In this document: positions 41,464 through 50,350 of the stretch, one piece after another | How positions within the stretch are numbered: the first letter of the stretch is position 1 | How the letters are laid out: each line of letters begins with the position of its first letter | Assembly: GCF_003751445.1 (NCBI RefSeq) | Contig: NZ_RJUU01000001.1 | Coordinates: 4,221,001-4,285,000, forward strand | Length of the DNA stretch: 64,000 nucleotides | Direction of reading: 5' to 3' | Source: Streptomyces sp. 840.1 | GTDB taxonomy: Bacteria > Actinomycetota > Actinomycetes > Streptomycetales > Streptomycetaceae | Notes under the pieces: generated by a model | Databases searched by the model: none | Told to the model about the DNA's origin: nothing | What the model saw: only the letters and a program-made list of their open reading frames with translations | Made by a program: the position numbers and the translations under genes

Positions 41464-41841
41464 TCAGCGATGGCTCAGGACGTTGACGACACGGCCGCCT
41501 GGATCGCGTACGAAGAAGCGGCGCACGCCCCAGTCCTCGTCGTGCGGGCCGTAGACGATCTCCGCGCCCGCGCGTACCAGCGCCGCGTGTGCCGCGTCCA
41601 CGTCCGTCACCTCCACGCTGACGTCCGGCGTGAGCGGTGCGGTCAGGTCGGCGCTCATGAAGCTGATCTGGGCGGCGGGCTGCGAGGGGGAGGCGAGGGT
41701 CATGATCCAGCCCTGGTTCATGACCTCCTCGAAGCCCAGCAGCCCGTAGAACGCGGCATTCGCCCGCATGGCGCCGGCCTCGCCATCGGGGGCCGTGCTC
41801 TCGGTGACGGGGATGTTGGGGACGACGCGGCGGACTGACAT
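41464..41841 (-). CDS. VOC-superfamily (glyoxalase-like) protein
   Basis: The 125-residue product is a single VOC module: NAAFYGLLGFEEVMNQGW, QISFMSADLTAPLTPDVSVEV, VYGPHDEDWGVRRFFVRDPG and GRVVNVLSH. VOC proteins bind metals or drugs (glyoxalase, fosfomycin or bleomycin resistance types). The metal ligands cannot be assigned safely here. ATG 41841 follows AGGAG. It stands alone between the broken regulator and the butyrolactone locus. The 220 bases upstream (41842-42061) show no gene. Confidence 0.88.
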   Translation of the reverse strand: MSVRRVVPNIPVTESTAPDGEAGAMRANAAFYGLLGFEEVMNQGWIMTLASPSQPAAQISFMSADLTAPLTPDVSVEVTDVDAAHAALVRAGAEIVYGPHDEDWGVRRFFVRDPGGRVVNVLSHR

Positions 41842-42061
41842 CGGCGGCTCCTGTCACGTGACTGACTCGGTGTCACCGACATTACGGGCCGGGCGGATGC
41901 GACGGTACGGGCCGCGCGCCCACGACGGGACGGGGCCACACGGAGGCGTCGGTCGGCATGTGTCGCGCGCACGCGCGGGGTGCGGCCGCGCCTCGGAGTC
42001 GTACCCCTCGTTCCGGACCGCTGGGTCTGCTTTGGGGCTTCCAAGCCGCGCGGTCCGGTGG

Positions 42062-42724
42062 TCAGTTGGAGGCGCCGGCCTGGGTCGGTACGGTTTCGAG
42101 GTGGCTGAGCAGACGTTCACCGCGATCTTCAGCCATATCCAAACTGGCCAGAATGGCCGGCGTCGAGATACTCGGCAGTACATAGTGCAGCAGGACCGAG
42201 ATGCGCCGGCCGAGATCCTCGCGCTGGGACAGGACCTGCGACATCACCTGGATGCCCGAGAAGGATCCGGCCAGCATCTCCGCGGTCTCGCCCGGATCGA
42301 CGTGCGGCAGCAGCTCGCCCTGGCTCTTCGCGGCCCGCAGCAGTTGTTCGAGCCGGTCTATCCAGGCACGGAACGGGGTGCCCCGGTCGAGCCCTTCCAC
42401 GGCCTGGTCCATGGCCAGGCCCACACTGGCCCGGACCAGCGGTTCATGGCGCAGACGGTGGGCGAGGATCATCCCCTGGTCCACCAGTTCCTGGAGCTTG
42501 GTCAGCTGCGGCGGCAGCGGTGCGCTGTGCAGCTGTATGTCCATCACCCCGAGCGCGAGGTCCTCCTTCGAGGTGAAGTGGAAGTACAACGCGCCCTTGG
42601 TCGCCCCCGCCCGCGTGAGGATCTCGCTGATCGTCGCGCTGCTGTAGCCGCGTTCGTCGAACACCTCGGCGGCCGCCACCAGGATCGACCGGCGGGTCTG
42701 GATCGCGCGCGCCTGTTGTGCCAT
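42062..42724 (-). CDS. scbR: Gamma-butyrolactone receptor (ArpA/ScbR-type TetR)
   Basis: The 220-residue protein has the ArpA-family helix-turn-helix: VFDERGYSSATISEILTRAG then ATKGALYFHFTSKEDLALGV. The ligand domain has HRLRHEPLVRASVGLAMDQA and QVMSQVLSQREDLGRRISVL, close to ScbR/BarA receptors. It should repress target promoters until a gamma-butyrolactone signal is bound. It is divergent from a ScbA-type synthase gene across a 125-base gap, the standard scbR/scbA layout, which favours a true receptor over a pseudo-receptor. Confidence 0.9.
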   Translation of the reverse strand: MAQQARAIQTRRSILVAAAEVFDERGYSSATISEILTRAGATKGALYFHFTSKEDLALGVMDIQLHSAPLPPQLTKLQELVDQGMILAHRLRHEPLVRASVGLAMDQAVEGLDRGTPFRAWIDRLEQLLRAAKSQGELLPHVDPGETAEMLAGSFSGIQVMSQVLSQREDLGRRISVLLHYVLPSISTPAILASLDMAEDRGERLLSHLETVPTQAGASN

Positions 42725-42775
42725 CAGCTTCTCTCTAGTGGTGGCGGGGGTGGTGTCACATGGGGTTGGCTGGAA

Positions 42776-42803
42776 AGTAAAACCGGGCTGTCAGTATCTT
42801 ACT
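42776..42803. promoter_or_regulatory. Candidate autoregulatory element in the scbR-scbA gap
   Basis: AGTAA (42776-42780) and TTACT (42799-42803) form a dyad about 28 bases long around an ACCGGGCTGTCAG core. This AT-ended, GC-centred shape resembles the 22-28 base elements bound by ArpA-like receptors. The placement between the divergent genes fits autoregulation, but the match to published consensus is loose. Confidence 0.45.
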
Positions 42804-42849
42804 GCGGGGCGGCTCGGCTCTGTGACTCGGATCCTCCTGGGGGAACTTC

Positions 42850-43911
42850 ATGGTTCAGATCACCTCAAGCGGCGTTTCGGTTTCGGTCGGGAGCGCCGGG
42901 GCCGGAAGGAACACCGGTCGCTCCGAGGCCCTGGGCGGAGTCCCGGACTCCGCCACCGCCGCCGGAATGGAGCAATCGGTGCGAAGAAGGAGCTCTTCCG
43001 AACACCTGAGACAGCTGGTCCACCGCCCCGATCCGCAGGACGTGTTCCCCACCGGGCTGACCCGGCTGACCGACTCCCAGTTCTCGGTGTCGGCCCACTG
43101 GCCGAGGGCGCACCGCTTCTTCTCCCCCGTCGGGGGCCACCAGGACCCGCTGCTCGTCGCGGAGACCATGCGGCAGACCACCATGCTGATCGCGCACTCC
43201 GAGTTCGGGGTGCCCCTCGGGGACGCGTTCGTGATGTGGGAGCTGCGGTACGTCTCCGACGCCGGGCGCCTCGTTCTGGGCGAGGACCCCTGGGACATCA
43301 CGGTGGACGTGTCCTGCTCCCGGATACAGCGCCGCGGCCGGAGCCTCGGTTCCATGGAACTGGAACTCCTCCTGCACCGCCGGGGCACCGTGCTGGCCTC
43401 CGGCGGCGGGCGGATCAGCTGCACCTCGGCCAGGGCGTACCAACGGGTGCGAGGCCACCGCAGCGACATGCTCGACGCACGGATACCCCTCCTGCCCGCC
43501 GTCGCACCCCGGACCGTGGGCAGGACCTCCGAGCACGACGTCGTCCTGGCGCCCGCGGCCGCCCCCAGCACCTGGGCACTGCGGCTCGACACCGGGCACC
43601 CGACGCTGTTCAGCCATTCAAACGACCATGTGCCGGGCATCCTGCTGCTGGAGGCCGCCCGGCAGGCGGCGCAGGCCGCCTCGCCGGGCCGTGTCTTCCT
43701 CCCGACATCGATAGAGGCCGACTTCCTCCAGTACGTGGAACTCGACCGCCCCTGCTGGATCGACGCCCGGCCCGTCCCCGCCGTCGGCACCTCGCCCGCC
43801 GGGGTCCGCATACGGGCCGTCCAGGACGACGAACCCGCCTTCACCTGCACTCTCCGTACGCCGGATCTCCGTCAGACCGGCCTCAGCGACGTCCGGAGCC
43901 GCCGCTCATGA
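42850..43911 (+). CDS. scbA: AfsA/ScbA-type butyrolactone synthase
   Basis: The 353-residue protein has two AfsA hotdog repeats. The first has VFPTGLTRLTDSQFSVSAHW and DPLLVAETMRQTTMLIAHSE; the second has ALRLDTGHPTLFSHSNDHVP and GILLLEAARQAAQA. AfsA-type enzymes join a beta-ketoacyl chain to dihydroxyacetone phosphate, the key step of gamma-butyrolactone signal synthesis. The first about 50 residues are unusual and low-complexity; ATG 42850 follows GGGGGAAC, but a later start is possible. It is translationally coupled to the reductase-like gene by an ATGA overlap. Confidence 0.92.
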   Translation: MVQITSSGVSVSVGSAGAGRNTGRSEALGGVPDSATAAGMEQSVRRRSSSEHLRQLVHRPDPQDVFPTGLTRLTDSQFSVSAHWPRAHRFFSPVGGHQDPLLVAETMRQTTMLIAHSEFGVPLGDAFVMWELRYVSDAGRLVLGEDPWDITVDVSCSRIQRRGRSLGSMELELLLHRRGTVLASGGGRISCTSARAYQRVRGHRSDMLDARIPLLPAVAPRTVGRTSEHDVVLAPAAAPSTWALRLDTGHPTLFSHSNDHVPGILLLEAARQAAQAASPGRVFLPTSIEADFLQYVELDRPCWIDARPVPAVGTSPAGVRIRAVQDDEPAFTCTLRTPDLRQTGLSDVRSRRS

Positions 43912-44849
43912 CCACGCGCATCCTCATCACCGGGGCCACCGGATTCGTCGGCAGCCGGGTGGCCGCCGCCGCCCGCTCCACCCCCGGCGTCAGCCTGCGG
44001 CTGATGACGCACCGCACCGAGCTCGACGACCCGGCCATGACGGCCGACGGTCCGGGCTTCGAGACGGTGTACGGGGATCTGACCGATCCCGCGACGCTGC
44101 GCGGCAGTTGCGAGGGCGTCGACGCGGTGATCCACTGCGCCTCGCATGTCGGCTCGGGTGAACAGGCGGCCCGGACCGTCAACGACCTCGGCACCCGGGC
44201 CCTGGTCGACGAGGCCGTACGCAGCGACGTCGGCCGGATCGTCCAGCTGAGCACCGCGTCCGTCTACGGCCGGGGCCCCTTCACGGCGCTGCTCCCCGGA
44301 ATGGCCGAACCGGCTCCCGCCTCGGCCGTCAGCCTGACCCGGGCCGCCGCCGAACAGCACGTGCTCGCGGCCGGCGGGGCCGTCCTGCGCCCGCACCTCG
44401 TGCACGGGGCGGGGGACCGGTGGGCGATCCCCGGACTGGTGGCCCTGTTGCGGTACCTGTCGGCCGGGCCGGTCGGCTGCGACGCCCGCCATTCGATGAT
44501 CGACGTGGCGACGCTGGGCCGTGCGCTGCTCGGGGCCGCACTCTCCCCGAAGCAGCCGGCCGGCGTCTACCACGTGAACCATCCGGAGCCGGTGAGCTGC
44601 TCGGAGGTGCTGTCGACGGTCCTCACCGGACTCTCCCTGCCGTGGGCGAGCACGGAGATCGGACTGGACGAGGCCCGCGCCCGGCTGGCCGGTGTCCCGT
44701 ACGCCAAGCACCACTTCGAGATGCTCACCGTCGACCACTGGTTCGCCGACGAGCGGGTCTGGGAGGACTTCGACTGTCCTCCCGGCCCGGACTTCCGTAC
44801 GTCGTTCGCCGAACACGCCCCCTGGTACCGGGAGTTCCTCAGCCGCTGA
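43908..44849 (+). CDS. NAD-dependent epimerase/dehydratase of the butyrolactone locus
   Basis: The 313-residue product is an extended SDR: TRILITGATGFVGSRVAAAA, CASHVGSGEQAARTVNDLGT, QLSTASVYGRGP. Where Tyr-x3-Lys is expected the sequence has SLTRAAAEQHVL, lacking both Tyr and Lys, so catalysis may be altered. Genes of this type follow afsA homologues in several signal clusters and modify the butanolide. The ATG overlaps the ScbA stop as ATGA. Its role in signal reduction or tailoring is inferred from coupling. Confidence 0.85.
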   Translation: MTTRILITGATGFVGSRVAAAARSTPGVSLRLMTHRTELDDPAMTADGPGFETVYGDLTDPATLRGSCEGVDAVIHCASHVGSGEQAARTVNDLGTRALVDEAVRSDVGRIVQLSTASVYGRGPFTALLPGMAEPAPASAVSLTRAAAEQHVLAAGGAVLRPHLVHGAGDRWAIPGLVALLRYLSAGPVGCDARHSMIDVATLGRALLGAALSPKQPAGVYHVNHPEPVSCSEVLSTVLTGLSLPWASTEIGLDEARARLAGVPYAKHHFEMLTVDHWFADERVWEDFDCPPGPDFRTSFAEHAPWYREFLSR

Positions 44850-44874
44850 GGCGTCGAGTCGCGTCGCTGGAGCC

Positions 44875-45759
44875 TCAGGCCCCGGCCGGTGCCGGAATCC
44901 TGGTGCCCGTCCCGCTGACCCGCACCCGCGTGTCGCCTGCCCGCAGGGTGACGGTGAGCGTGCCGGGCCGGCCCATGTCCTCACCCTGGTGGAGGGTCAG
45001 CGCGGCGGTGTCCGGGACCAGGGACAGGGCGCGCAGGTACGCGCCGAGGGCGGCGGCGGCCGCACCCGTCGCCGGGTCCTCGACCACACCGCCGACCGGG
45101 AACGGGTCGCGGACGTGGAAGACGGTGTCCGACGCGCGCCACACCAGCTGCAGGGTGGTCAGCTCCAGCCGGTGCATGAGCGATTCGACGCGTGCGAAGT
45201 CGTAGTCGAGGTCGGCCAGCCGCTCCCGGGTCGCGGCGGCCAGCACCAGGTGCCTGGCGCCCGCGTAGGCGATACGGGGCGGCAGGGCCGGGTCGAGATC
45301 GGCGGCCGGCCAGTCCAGTCCGGCCAGCGCCTCCGCCAGGTCCTCCGGGGAGACGTCCGTGATGTGGGGTTCCACGCTGGTCAGGGTGGCCCGCAGCTCG
45401 GCGCCCTCGCGGGCGACGGTGACCGGCACCCGGCCGGCGACGGTGGCGAACTCCAGGTCCCCGGGGCCGTCCCGCTCGGCGAGGGCCAGGGCCGCCGCGA
45501 CGGTGGCGTGCCCGCAGAAGGGGACCTCGGCCTTCGGGCTGAAGTAGCGGATCGCGTAACCGCGCGCGCCCGGCGCCTCCGCCTCGGCCCGCCCGGTCAG
45601 GAAGGCCGACTCGCTGTAACCGAGCTCCGCCGCCACGGCGAGCATCTCCGACTCGTCCATACCGGACGCGTCGAGCACCACGCCGGCCGGATTGCCGCCG
45701 TCCGGGTCGGCGGAGAAGGCGGTGTAGCGCAGGATCGCGGAGTGCGAGATCTCATTCAT
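44875..45759 (-). CDS. PhzF-family isomerase-like protein
   Basis: The 294-residue protein has the PhzF fold signatures RYTAFSADPDGGNPAGVV, LGYSESAFL with the conserved acidic residue, YFSPKAEVPFCGHATVAAAL and VVEDPATGAAAAALGAYL. Family members isomerise small hydroxylated acids; most outside phenazine clusters have unknown substrates. No phenazine genes are near. ATG 45759 is preferred; GTG 45768 is an alternative. It converges with the butyrolactone reductase gene, only 25 bases away. Confidence 0.9.
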   Translation of the reverse strand: MNEISHSAILRYTAFSADPDGGNPAGVVLDASGMDESEMLAVAAELGYSESAFLTGRAEAEAPGARGYAIRYFSPKAEVPFCGHATVAAALALAERDGPGDLEFATVAGRVPVTVAREGAELRATLTSVEPHITDVSPEDLAEALAGLDWPAADLDPALPPRIAYAGARHLVLAAATRERLADLDYDFARVESLMHRLELTTLQLVWRASDTVFHVRDPFPVGGVVEDPATGAAAAALGAYLRALSLVPDTAALTLHQGEDMGRPGTLTVTLRAGDTRVRVSGTGTRIPAPAGA

Positions 45760-45821
45760 GTGCCGCACAACCGCGTCGCGGTCCGGGGCATTCCCCCGGG
45801 CCCCGGACCGCGAGGACCGGC

Positions 45822-46289
45822 TCAGTGGCAGTTCTTGGTGCCCTTGCCCGACTTCGTCCAGGAGCAGGAGTCCAGCAGCTTGCCGCTCGGCTTGATCAGC
45901 CGCGCCTTGTCACCGGTGTTGTTCCAGACGTACGAACCGCGGTTCCAGTACACGTGGCCGGGGCTGGTCCTGCCCTTGCCGGTGTGGACCTTGACGGTCT
46001 TGCCCGGACTGACTTTGTAGCTGCCGAAGGTGTAGGTGTACCCGGTGTTGTCCTTCAGCTTGTAGCCCTTGAGCTGGAACTTCGACTTGGTGTTGTTGTG
46101 GATCTCGACCCACTCGGCGTTCAGCGAGGTGTTGGACCGGGTGTCCTTGCCGGGGCTGTCGTACTGGATCTTGCCGAGGTGCACCCCGCCCTGGTGCGAG
46201 GCGGCCGAGGCCGGTGCCGCGACGAGCAGCGAGCCGGCGAGGGCGGTGGCGGCCGCCAGGGCGAGGGGCACCGCGGTGCGTATGCGCAT
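45822..46289 (-). CDS. Secreted lamin-tail domain protein
   Basis: The 155-residue product has a signal peptide (RIRTAVPLALAAATALAGSL, cleavage near APASAASHQ). A single lamin-tail domain follows: LNAEWVEIHNNTKSKFQLKG, YKLKDNTGYTYTFGSYKVSP, GRTSPGHVYWNRGSYVWNNT, DSCSWTKSGKGTKNCH. Two C-terminal cysteines could form a disulfide. Such domains in bacteria are exported and may bind DNA or surfaces. ATG 46289 has AAGGA eight bases upstream. Codon 1 to the end is normal for the small streptomycete family. Confidence 0.88.
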   Translation of the reverse strand: MRIRTAVPLALAAATALAGSLLVAAPASAASHQGGVHLGKIQYDSPGKDTRSNTSLNAEWVEIHNNTKSKFQLKGYKLKDNTGYTYTFGSYKVSPGKTVKVHTGKGRTSPGHVYWNRGSYVWNNTGDKARLIKPSGKLLDSCSWTKSGKGTKNCH

Positions 46290-46452
46290 GCTGTGGTCCT
46301 TGTGTGTAGTTCTGGTGAAGAACGTTGAGCATAAGGGCAGCACGCGCTTGCCGGAGCGGCCGGGGCGCCTTTCCGGCGCACATCGGCCGTTCCGGTATGA
46401 AGGTTGGTCAGTTCTGGTCGTTCAAAGGCCTGTTCTGATCGTTCGGGGCGGG

Positions 46453-47226
46453 TCAGCCCCGTCCCACGTACGGCATGGCCGTCGCCAGCACCGTGGCGAA
46501 CTGGACGTTCGCCTCCAGCGGCAGCTCCGCCATGTGGACCACGGTCCTCGCCACGTCCGCGGCCGCCATCACCGGCTCCACGGCCAGTTCGCCGTTGGCC
46601 TGGAGGATTCCGGTCCGCATGCGCTCGGTCATCTCGGTCGCCGCGTTGCCGATGTCGATCTGCCCGCAGGCGATCCGGTACGGGCGTCCGTCCAGCGACA
46701 GCGACTTCGTCAGTCCGGTCAGCGCGTGCTTGGTCGCCGTGTACGCCACCGAGTGCGGGCGCGGGGTGTGTGCCGAGACCGAGCCGTTGTTGATGATCCG
46801 GCCGCCCTGCGGGTCCTGCTCCTTCATCCGGCGGTACGCCGCCTGCGCGCACAGGAACGCCCCCGTGAGGTTCACGTCGACCACCGTGCGCCAGTCCTCG
46901 TAACCGAGGTCCTCGACCGGCACGCCGCCCGGACCGAAGGTGCCCGCGTTGTTGAAGAGCAGGTCGAGGCGGCCGAAGGACTCGTGCACCGAGGAGAACA
47001 GCGCGTCCACCTCCTCGGGGCGCGAGACATCGGTGGGGACGGTGATCACGCGGGCGTGCTCCCCGGCCAGTGCGGCGGTTTCGGTGAGCGGTTCGGGGCG
47101 GCGGCCCGCGAGCGCCACCGACCAGCCCGCGCCGGTCAGGGCGAGAGCCACCGCGCGGCCGATCCCGGAGCCCGCGCCCGTGACCACGGCCGTCTTCGTC
47201 GCGGAGTTCAACACTTTGTTGCTCAT
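46453..47226 (-). CDS. SDR-family oxidoreductase
   Basis: The 257-residue protein has [24 protein letters not shown] in [16 protein letters not shown], and the catalytic YTATK preceded by [16 protein letters not shown]. It is a classical NAD(P) dehydrogenase of unknown substrate. TACGCT eight bases before ATG 47226 suggests a leaderless mRNA. It is divergent from phoD, with a 352-base gap between the two starts that contains a triple 14-base repeat. Confidence 0.88.
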   Translation of the reverse strand: MSNKVLNSATKTAVVTGAGSGIGRAVALALTGAGWSVALAGRRPEPLTETAALAGEHARVITVPTDVSRPEEVDALFSSVHESFGRLDLLFNNAGTFGPGGVPVEDLGYEDWRTVVDVNLTGAFLCAQAAYRRMKEQDPQGGRIINNGSVSAHTPRPHSVAYTATKHALTGLTKSLSLDGRPYRIACGQIDIGNAATEMTERMRTGILQANGELAVEPVMAAADVARTVVHMAELPLEANVQFATVLATAMPYVGRG

Positions 47227-47298
47227 GGTGCGGCAGCGTACGCCCAGGGTCCGGGACCGTCGCGGAGCCCCCGTCCCTGCGCCCGGCGTTCCGGCCGG

Positions 47299-47340
47299 GT
47301 CGAACGGTGCGGCTCGAACGGTGCGGTTCAAACGGTGCCC
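47299..47340 (+). repeat. Three 14-base tandem repeats upstream of phoD
   Basis: Units GTCGAACGGTGCGG, CTCGAACGGTGCGG and TTCAAACGGTGCCC lie head to tail in the gap between the SDR gene and phoD (47227-47578), which otherwise shows no gene. Spaced direct repeats of this length can be binding sites for response regulators such as PhoP, but the units do not clearly match the GTTCACC PHO box. Confidence 0.65.
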
Positions 47341-47578
47341 CCGGATGGCGGGTTCGTGCTTCCGGGGGGTGATTCCGGCGCGGGTACCGGCGATTCCCGG
47401 GCCGTCCCGGCCGGAGTTAATGATCATGGTCCTGGCCGCATATGCGGAGTTTGCCCCTGGGGACCCATTCCTGCCGCATTCCTCATCCCGGCGACGCCCG
47501 CGCGACGCGGGCACGACAACCGCTGGATGTGCTGGACCGGTGGACTTCCCCTCACATCACCAGTCAGGGGAGGGACAG

Positions 47579-49213
47579 ATGACGCACTCATCGCACCAGC
47601 AGGAGCAGGAGCTGCGCGACGCCGCCCGGCACACGGGCCGCCGCCGATTTCTCACCGCCACCGGTGCCGCCGCCGCACTCGCCTTCTCGGCCGGCCTGCC
47701 GGCAGCGGGCTCCGCGGCCGCCGCCGAGCTGGACGCCCGGCGGATCGACGAGGACCCCTTCACCCTCGGCGTCGCCTCCGGCGACCCGCTGCCCGACTCC
47801 GTCCTGCTGTGGACGAGGCTCGCGCCCCGCCCGTACGAGCCCGACAGCGGACTGCCCCGCGCCCGCGTCGAGGTGCGCTGGGAGCTGGCCCGCGACGAGC
47901 GCTTCACCCGGGTCGTGCGGCGCGGCTCCACCACCGCCCACCCCGAGTTCCACCACAGCGTCCACGTGGAGGTCCGGGGCCTGGACGCCGACCGCGTCCT
48001 CTACTACCGCTTCCGCGCCGGCACGTGGACCAGCCCGGTGGGCCGGACCCGCACCGCGCCCGCCCCCGGGGCCCGCAACAGCGAACTGCGGCTGGCCGCG
48101 GTCTCCTGCCAGGCCTACCACGACGGCTACTTCACCGCCTACAAGCACCTCGCCCAGGAGGACGTCGACGTCGTCTTCCACCTCGGGGACTACCTCTACG
48201 AGTACGCGGTCACCGCGACCGGCGGTGCCCGCAAGTACACCGACCGCACCCTGCCCGCCCTCTTCAACCGGGAGACGGCCACGCTGGAGGACTACCGGCT
48301 GCGGTACGCCCTCTACAAGTCCGACCCCGACCTGCGCGCCGCCCACGCCGCGCACCCCTTCGTCGTCACCTGGGACGACCACGAGACCGAGAACAACTAC
48401 GCGGGGGACACCTCCGAGGACAACGTGCCGCCGGAGGAGTTCCTGATCCGCCGCGCCGCCGCCTACCGCGCGTACTGGGAGAACCAGCCGCTGCGCGCCC
48501 CGCAGCGGCCGACCGGCCCGGACATGAGGCTCTACCGGCGCCTGCAGTTCGGCCGGCTCGCCCAGTTCGACATCCTCGACACCCGCCAGTACCGCAGCGA
48601 CCAGGCGTACGGCGACGGCTGGCAGACCTCCGGACCCGAGTCCGAGGACCCCGCACGCACCCTGCCCGGCTTCGCCCAGGAGCGCTGGCTGGTCGACGGC
48701 TGGCGCCGCTCGCGGGCCACCTGGAACGTCGTGCCGCAGCAGGTCACCTTCGCCCAGCGGCGCGACGTGCCGACCGACGCCTACAAGCTCTCCATGGACT
48801 CCTGGGACGGCTACCCGGCCTCCCGCGACCGGCTCCTCAAGGGCGCCGAGGCCGTCGGCGTGGACAACCTGATGGTCCTCACCGGCGACGTCCACGTCAG
48901 CTACGCCTTCGACCTGAAGCGGGACTTCGACGACCCCTCGTCCCGGACCGTCGGCACCGAGATCGTCACCACGTCCGTCACCAGCGGCAAGGACGGCTCC
49001 GAGAAGCCCTCCAACTGGAACAACCTGATGCAGGCCAACCCGCACCTGAAGTTCTACAACGGGCGCCGGGGCTACGTCGTCGTCACCCTCCAGGAGCGCC
49101 AGGCGCGGGCCGACTTCCGCACGGTGGCCGCCGTCACCAAGCCCGGCTCCCCGGTCACGACGGCCGGCTCGCTCGTCACGGAGGTGGGCAACCAGGGCCT
49201 CACCCCCGCCTGA
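47579..49213 (+). CDS. phoD: Alkaline phosphatase D, Tat-exported
   Basis: The 544-residue protein has a Tat signal with RRRFLT at 21-26 and a hydrophobic stretch ending near AAAAELDAR. The PhoD N-terminal domain (FTLGVASGDPLPDSVLLWTR, EVRGLDADRVLYYRF) and catalytic domain (AAVSCQAYHDGYFTAYKHLA, FHLGDYLYEY, VTWDDHETENNY, LTGDVHVSYAFD) are complete. It should hydrolyse phosphodiesters, including teichoic acid, outside the cell using Ca and Fe. The ATG follows GGGGAGGGA. Phosphate control by PhoP is expected for this family but no clear box is seen. Confidence 0.93.
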   Translation: MTHSSHQQEQELRDAARHTGRRRFLTATGAAAALAFSAGLPAAGSAAAAELDARRIDEDPFTLGVASGDPLPDSVLLWTRLAPRPYEPDSGLPRARVEVRWELARDERFTRVVRRGSTTAHPEFHHSVHVEVRGLDADRVLYYRFRAGTWTSPVGRTRTAPAPGARNSELRLAAVSCQAYHDGYFTAYKHLAQEDVDVVFHLGDYLYEYAVTATGGARKYTDRTLPALFNRETATLEDYRLRYALYKSDPDLRAAHAAHPFVVTWDDHETENNYAGDTSEDNVPPEEFLIRRAAAYRAYWENQPLRAPQRPTGPDMRLYRRLQFGRLAQFDILDTRQYRSDQAYGDGWQTSGPESEDPARTLPGFAQERWLVDGWRRSRATWNVVPQQVTFAQRRDVPTDAYKLSMDSWDGYPASRDRLLKGAEAVGVDNLMVLTGDVHVSYAFDLKRDFDDPSSRTVGTEIVTTSVTSGKDGSEKPSNWNNLMQANPHLKFYNGRRGYVVVTLQERQARADFRTVAAVTKPGSPVTTAGSLVTEVGNQGLTPA

Positions 49214-49226
49214 CGGGCGGAGGGCC

Positions 49227-49275
49227 AGGGTCTTTCGTTTGGATCGAGCCCGCCATGATCCAAACGAAAGACCCT
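49227..49275. terminator. Bidirectional terminator between phoD and the oxidoreductase
   Basis: Perfect 19-base arms AGGGTCTTTCGTTTGGATC (49227-49245) and its complement (49257-49275) flank an 11-base loop. The T-rich GTCTTTCGTTT arm gives a U-tract in both directions. It lies between converging genes and overlaps the stop codon of the oxidoreductase. Confidence 0.85.
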
Positions 49276-50272
49276 AGAGCGCGTCCGCCGGGTAGCGGAC
49301 GCCGATGCGGTCCCGTACCGCGTCGAGCGTCCGCATCACCGCGAGCGAGCCCTCCAGCGGCACCAGCGGGGACTGCGTCTCGCCCGCCCGGACCGCCCGC
49401 ATCACCTCGGCCGCCTCGAACTGCATCCCCGACAGGCCCTGCGGCCCCGGCCCCGAGGCGACCTCCTCCGGCTCATGGCCCGCCCGGTGCAGCACGAAGC
49501 GCTGCGGGTAGAAGAAGCTGTCCGGGAAGTCGATGCGTCCGGCCGTCCCGATGACCGTCGCGGCCGTCGGGTGGTGCCCGACGATCGAGCAGGAGAGCAG
49601 GGCGGTGGCGCCCGAGTCCCAGCCCAGCAGCATCCCGGTGTTCAGGTCGACGCCCTCCGGCGACAGCAGCGCGTCCGCGTGCACCCGGTCCGGCTCACCG
49701 AGCAGCAGCTGCGCGAACGACACCGGGTAGACCCCGAGGTCCAGCAGCGCACCGCCGCCCAGCGCGGGATCGCGCAGCCGGTGCTCCGGGCCGAAGTCGC
49801 CCGGGAAGCCGAAGTCGGCCTGCACGGTGCGGATCTCGCCGATCGCCCCGTCCCGCACCAGCTCGGTCATCCGCCGGATGACCGGGTTGAGGTACGTCCA
49901 CATGGCCTCCATCAGGAAGAGGCCGCGGTCGCGGGCGAGTTCCACCAGCTCCCGCGCCTCGCGCTCGTTGAGCGTGAACGCCTTCTCGCAGAGCACGTGC
50001 TTTCCGGCCTCCAGCGCGAGCCCGGCCGCCTCCCGGTGCGCGGAGTGCGGCGTGGCCACGTACACCACGTCGACCTCGTCGTCGGCGACGAGTTCGGCCC
50101 AGCTGCCGTAGGCCCTGGGTATCGCGAACCGTTCGGCGAACGCCTTCGCCGAGGTGTCCGTACGGGAGGCGACCGCCACCACCTCCGCATCGGGCATCGC
50201 CAGCAGGTCGGCGGTGAACGTCGCCGCGATACCACCGGTCGCCAGCACGCCCCAACGGACAGTCCTGCTCAT
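49274..50272 (-). CDS. Gfo/Idh/MocA-family oxidoreductase
   Basis: The 332-residue protein has the Rossmann start WGVLATGGIAATFTADLLAM and the family motif GKHVLCEKAFTLNEREAREL, where the usual EKP is EKA. The C-terminal (alpha/beta) domain contains GGGALLDLGVYPVSFAQLLL. It should be an NAD(P)-dependent sugar or inositol-type dehydrogenase; substrate unknown. ATG 50272 follows GGGAG at five bases. Open frame upstream to 50299 is unlikely to be used. Confidence 0.9.
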   Translation of the reverse strand: MSRTVRWGVLATGGIAATFTADLLAMPDAEVVAVASRTDTSAKAFAERFAIPRAYGSWAELVADDEVDVVYVATPHSAHREAAGLALEAGKHVLCEKAFTLNEREARELVELARDRGLFLMEAMWTYLNPVIRRMTELVRDGAIGEIRTVQADFGFPGDFGPEHRLRDPALGGGALLDLGVYPVSFAQLLLGEPDRVHADALLSPEGVDLNTGMLLGWDSGATALLSCSIVGHHPTAATVIGTAGRIDFPDSFFYPQRFVLHRAGHEPEEVASGPGPQGLSGMQFEAAEVMRAVRAGETQSPLVPLEGSLAVMRTLDAVRDRIGVRYPADAL

Positions 50273-50350
50273 GCACGCTCCCAAAAAGGTGTCGACCATT
50301 CCGGCTGAGCTGAGAGCATAGAGGCGGATTCAACAACAATGGAGATCAGA

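Noticed and set aside
42062..42724. The ScbR-type receptor as regulator of the KstR-like sites
   Set aside because: It is clearly of the butyrolactone receptor group, and its neighbouring candidate element does not match TnnAACnnGTTnnA.
44875..45759. Phenazine biosynthesis
   Set aside because: Only a PhzF-like isomerase is present. No phzA, B, D, E or G homologues are nearby, and PhzF relatives are common in unrelated contexts.
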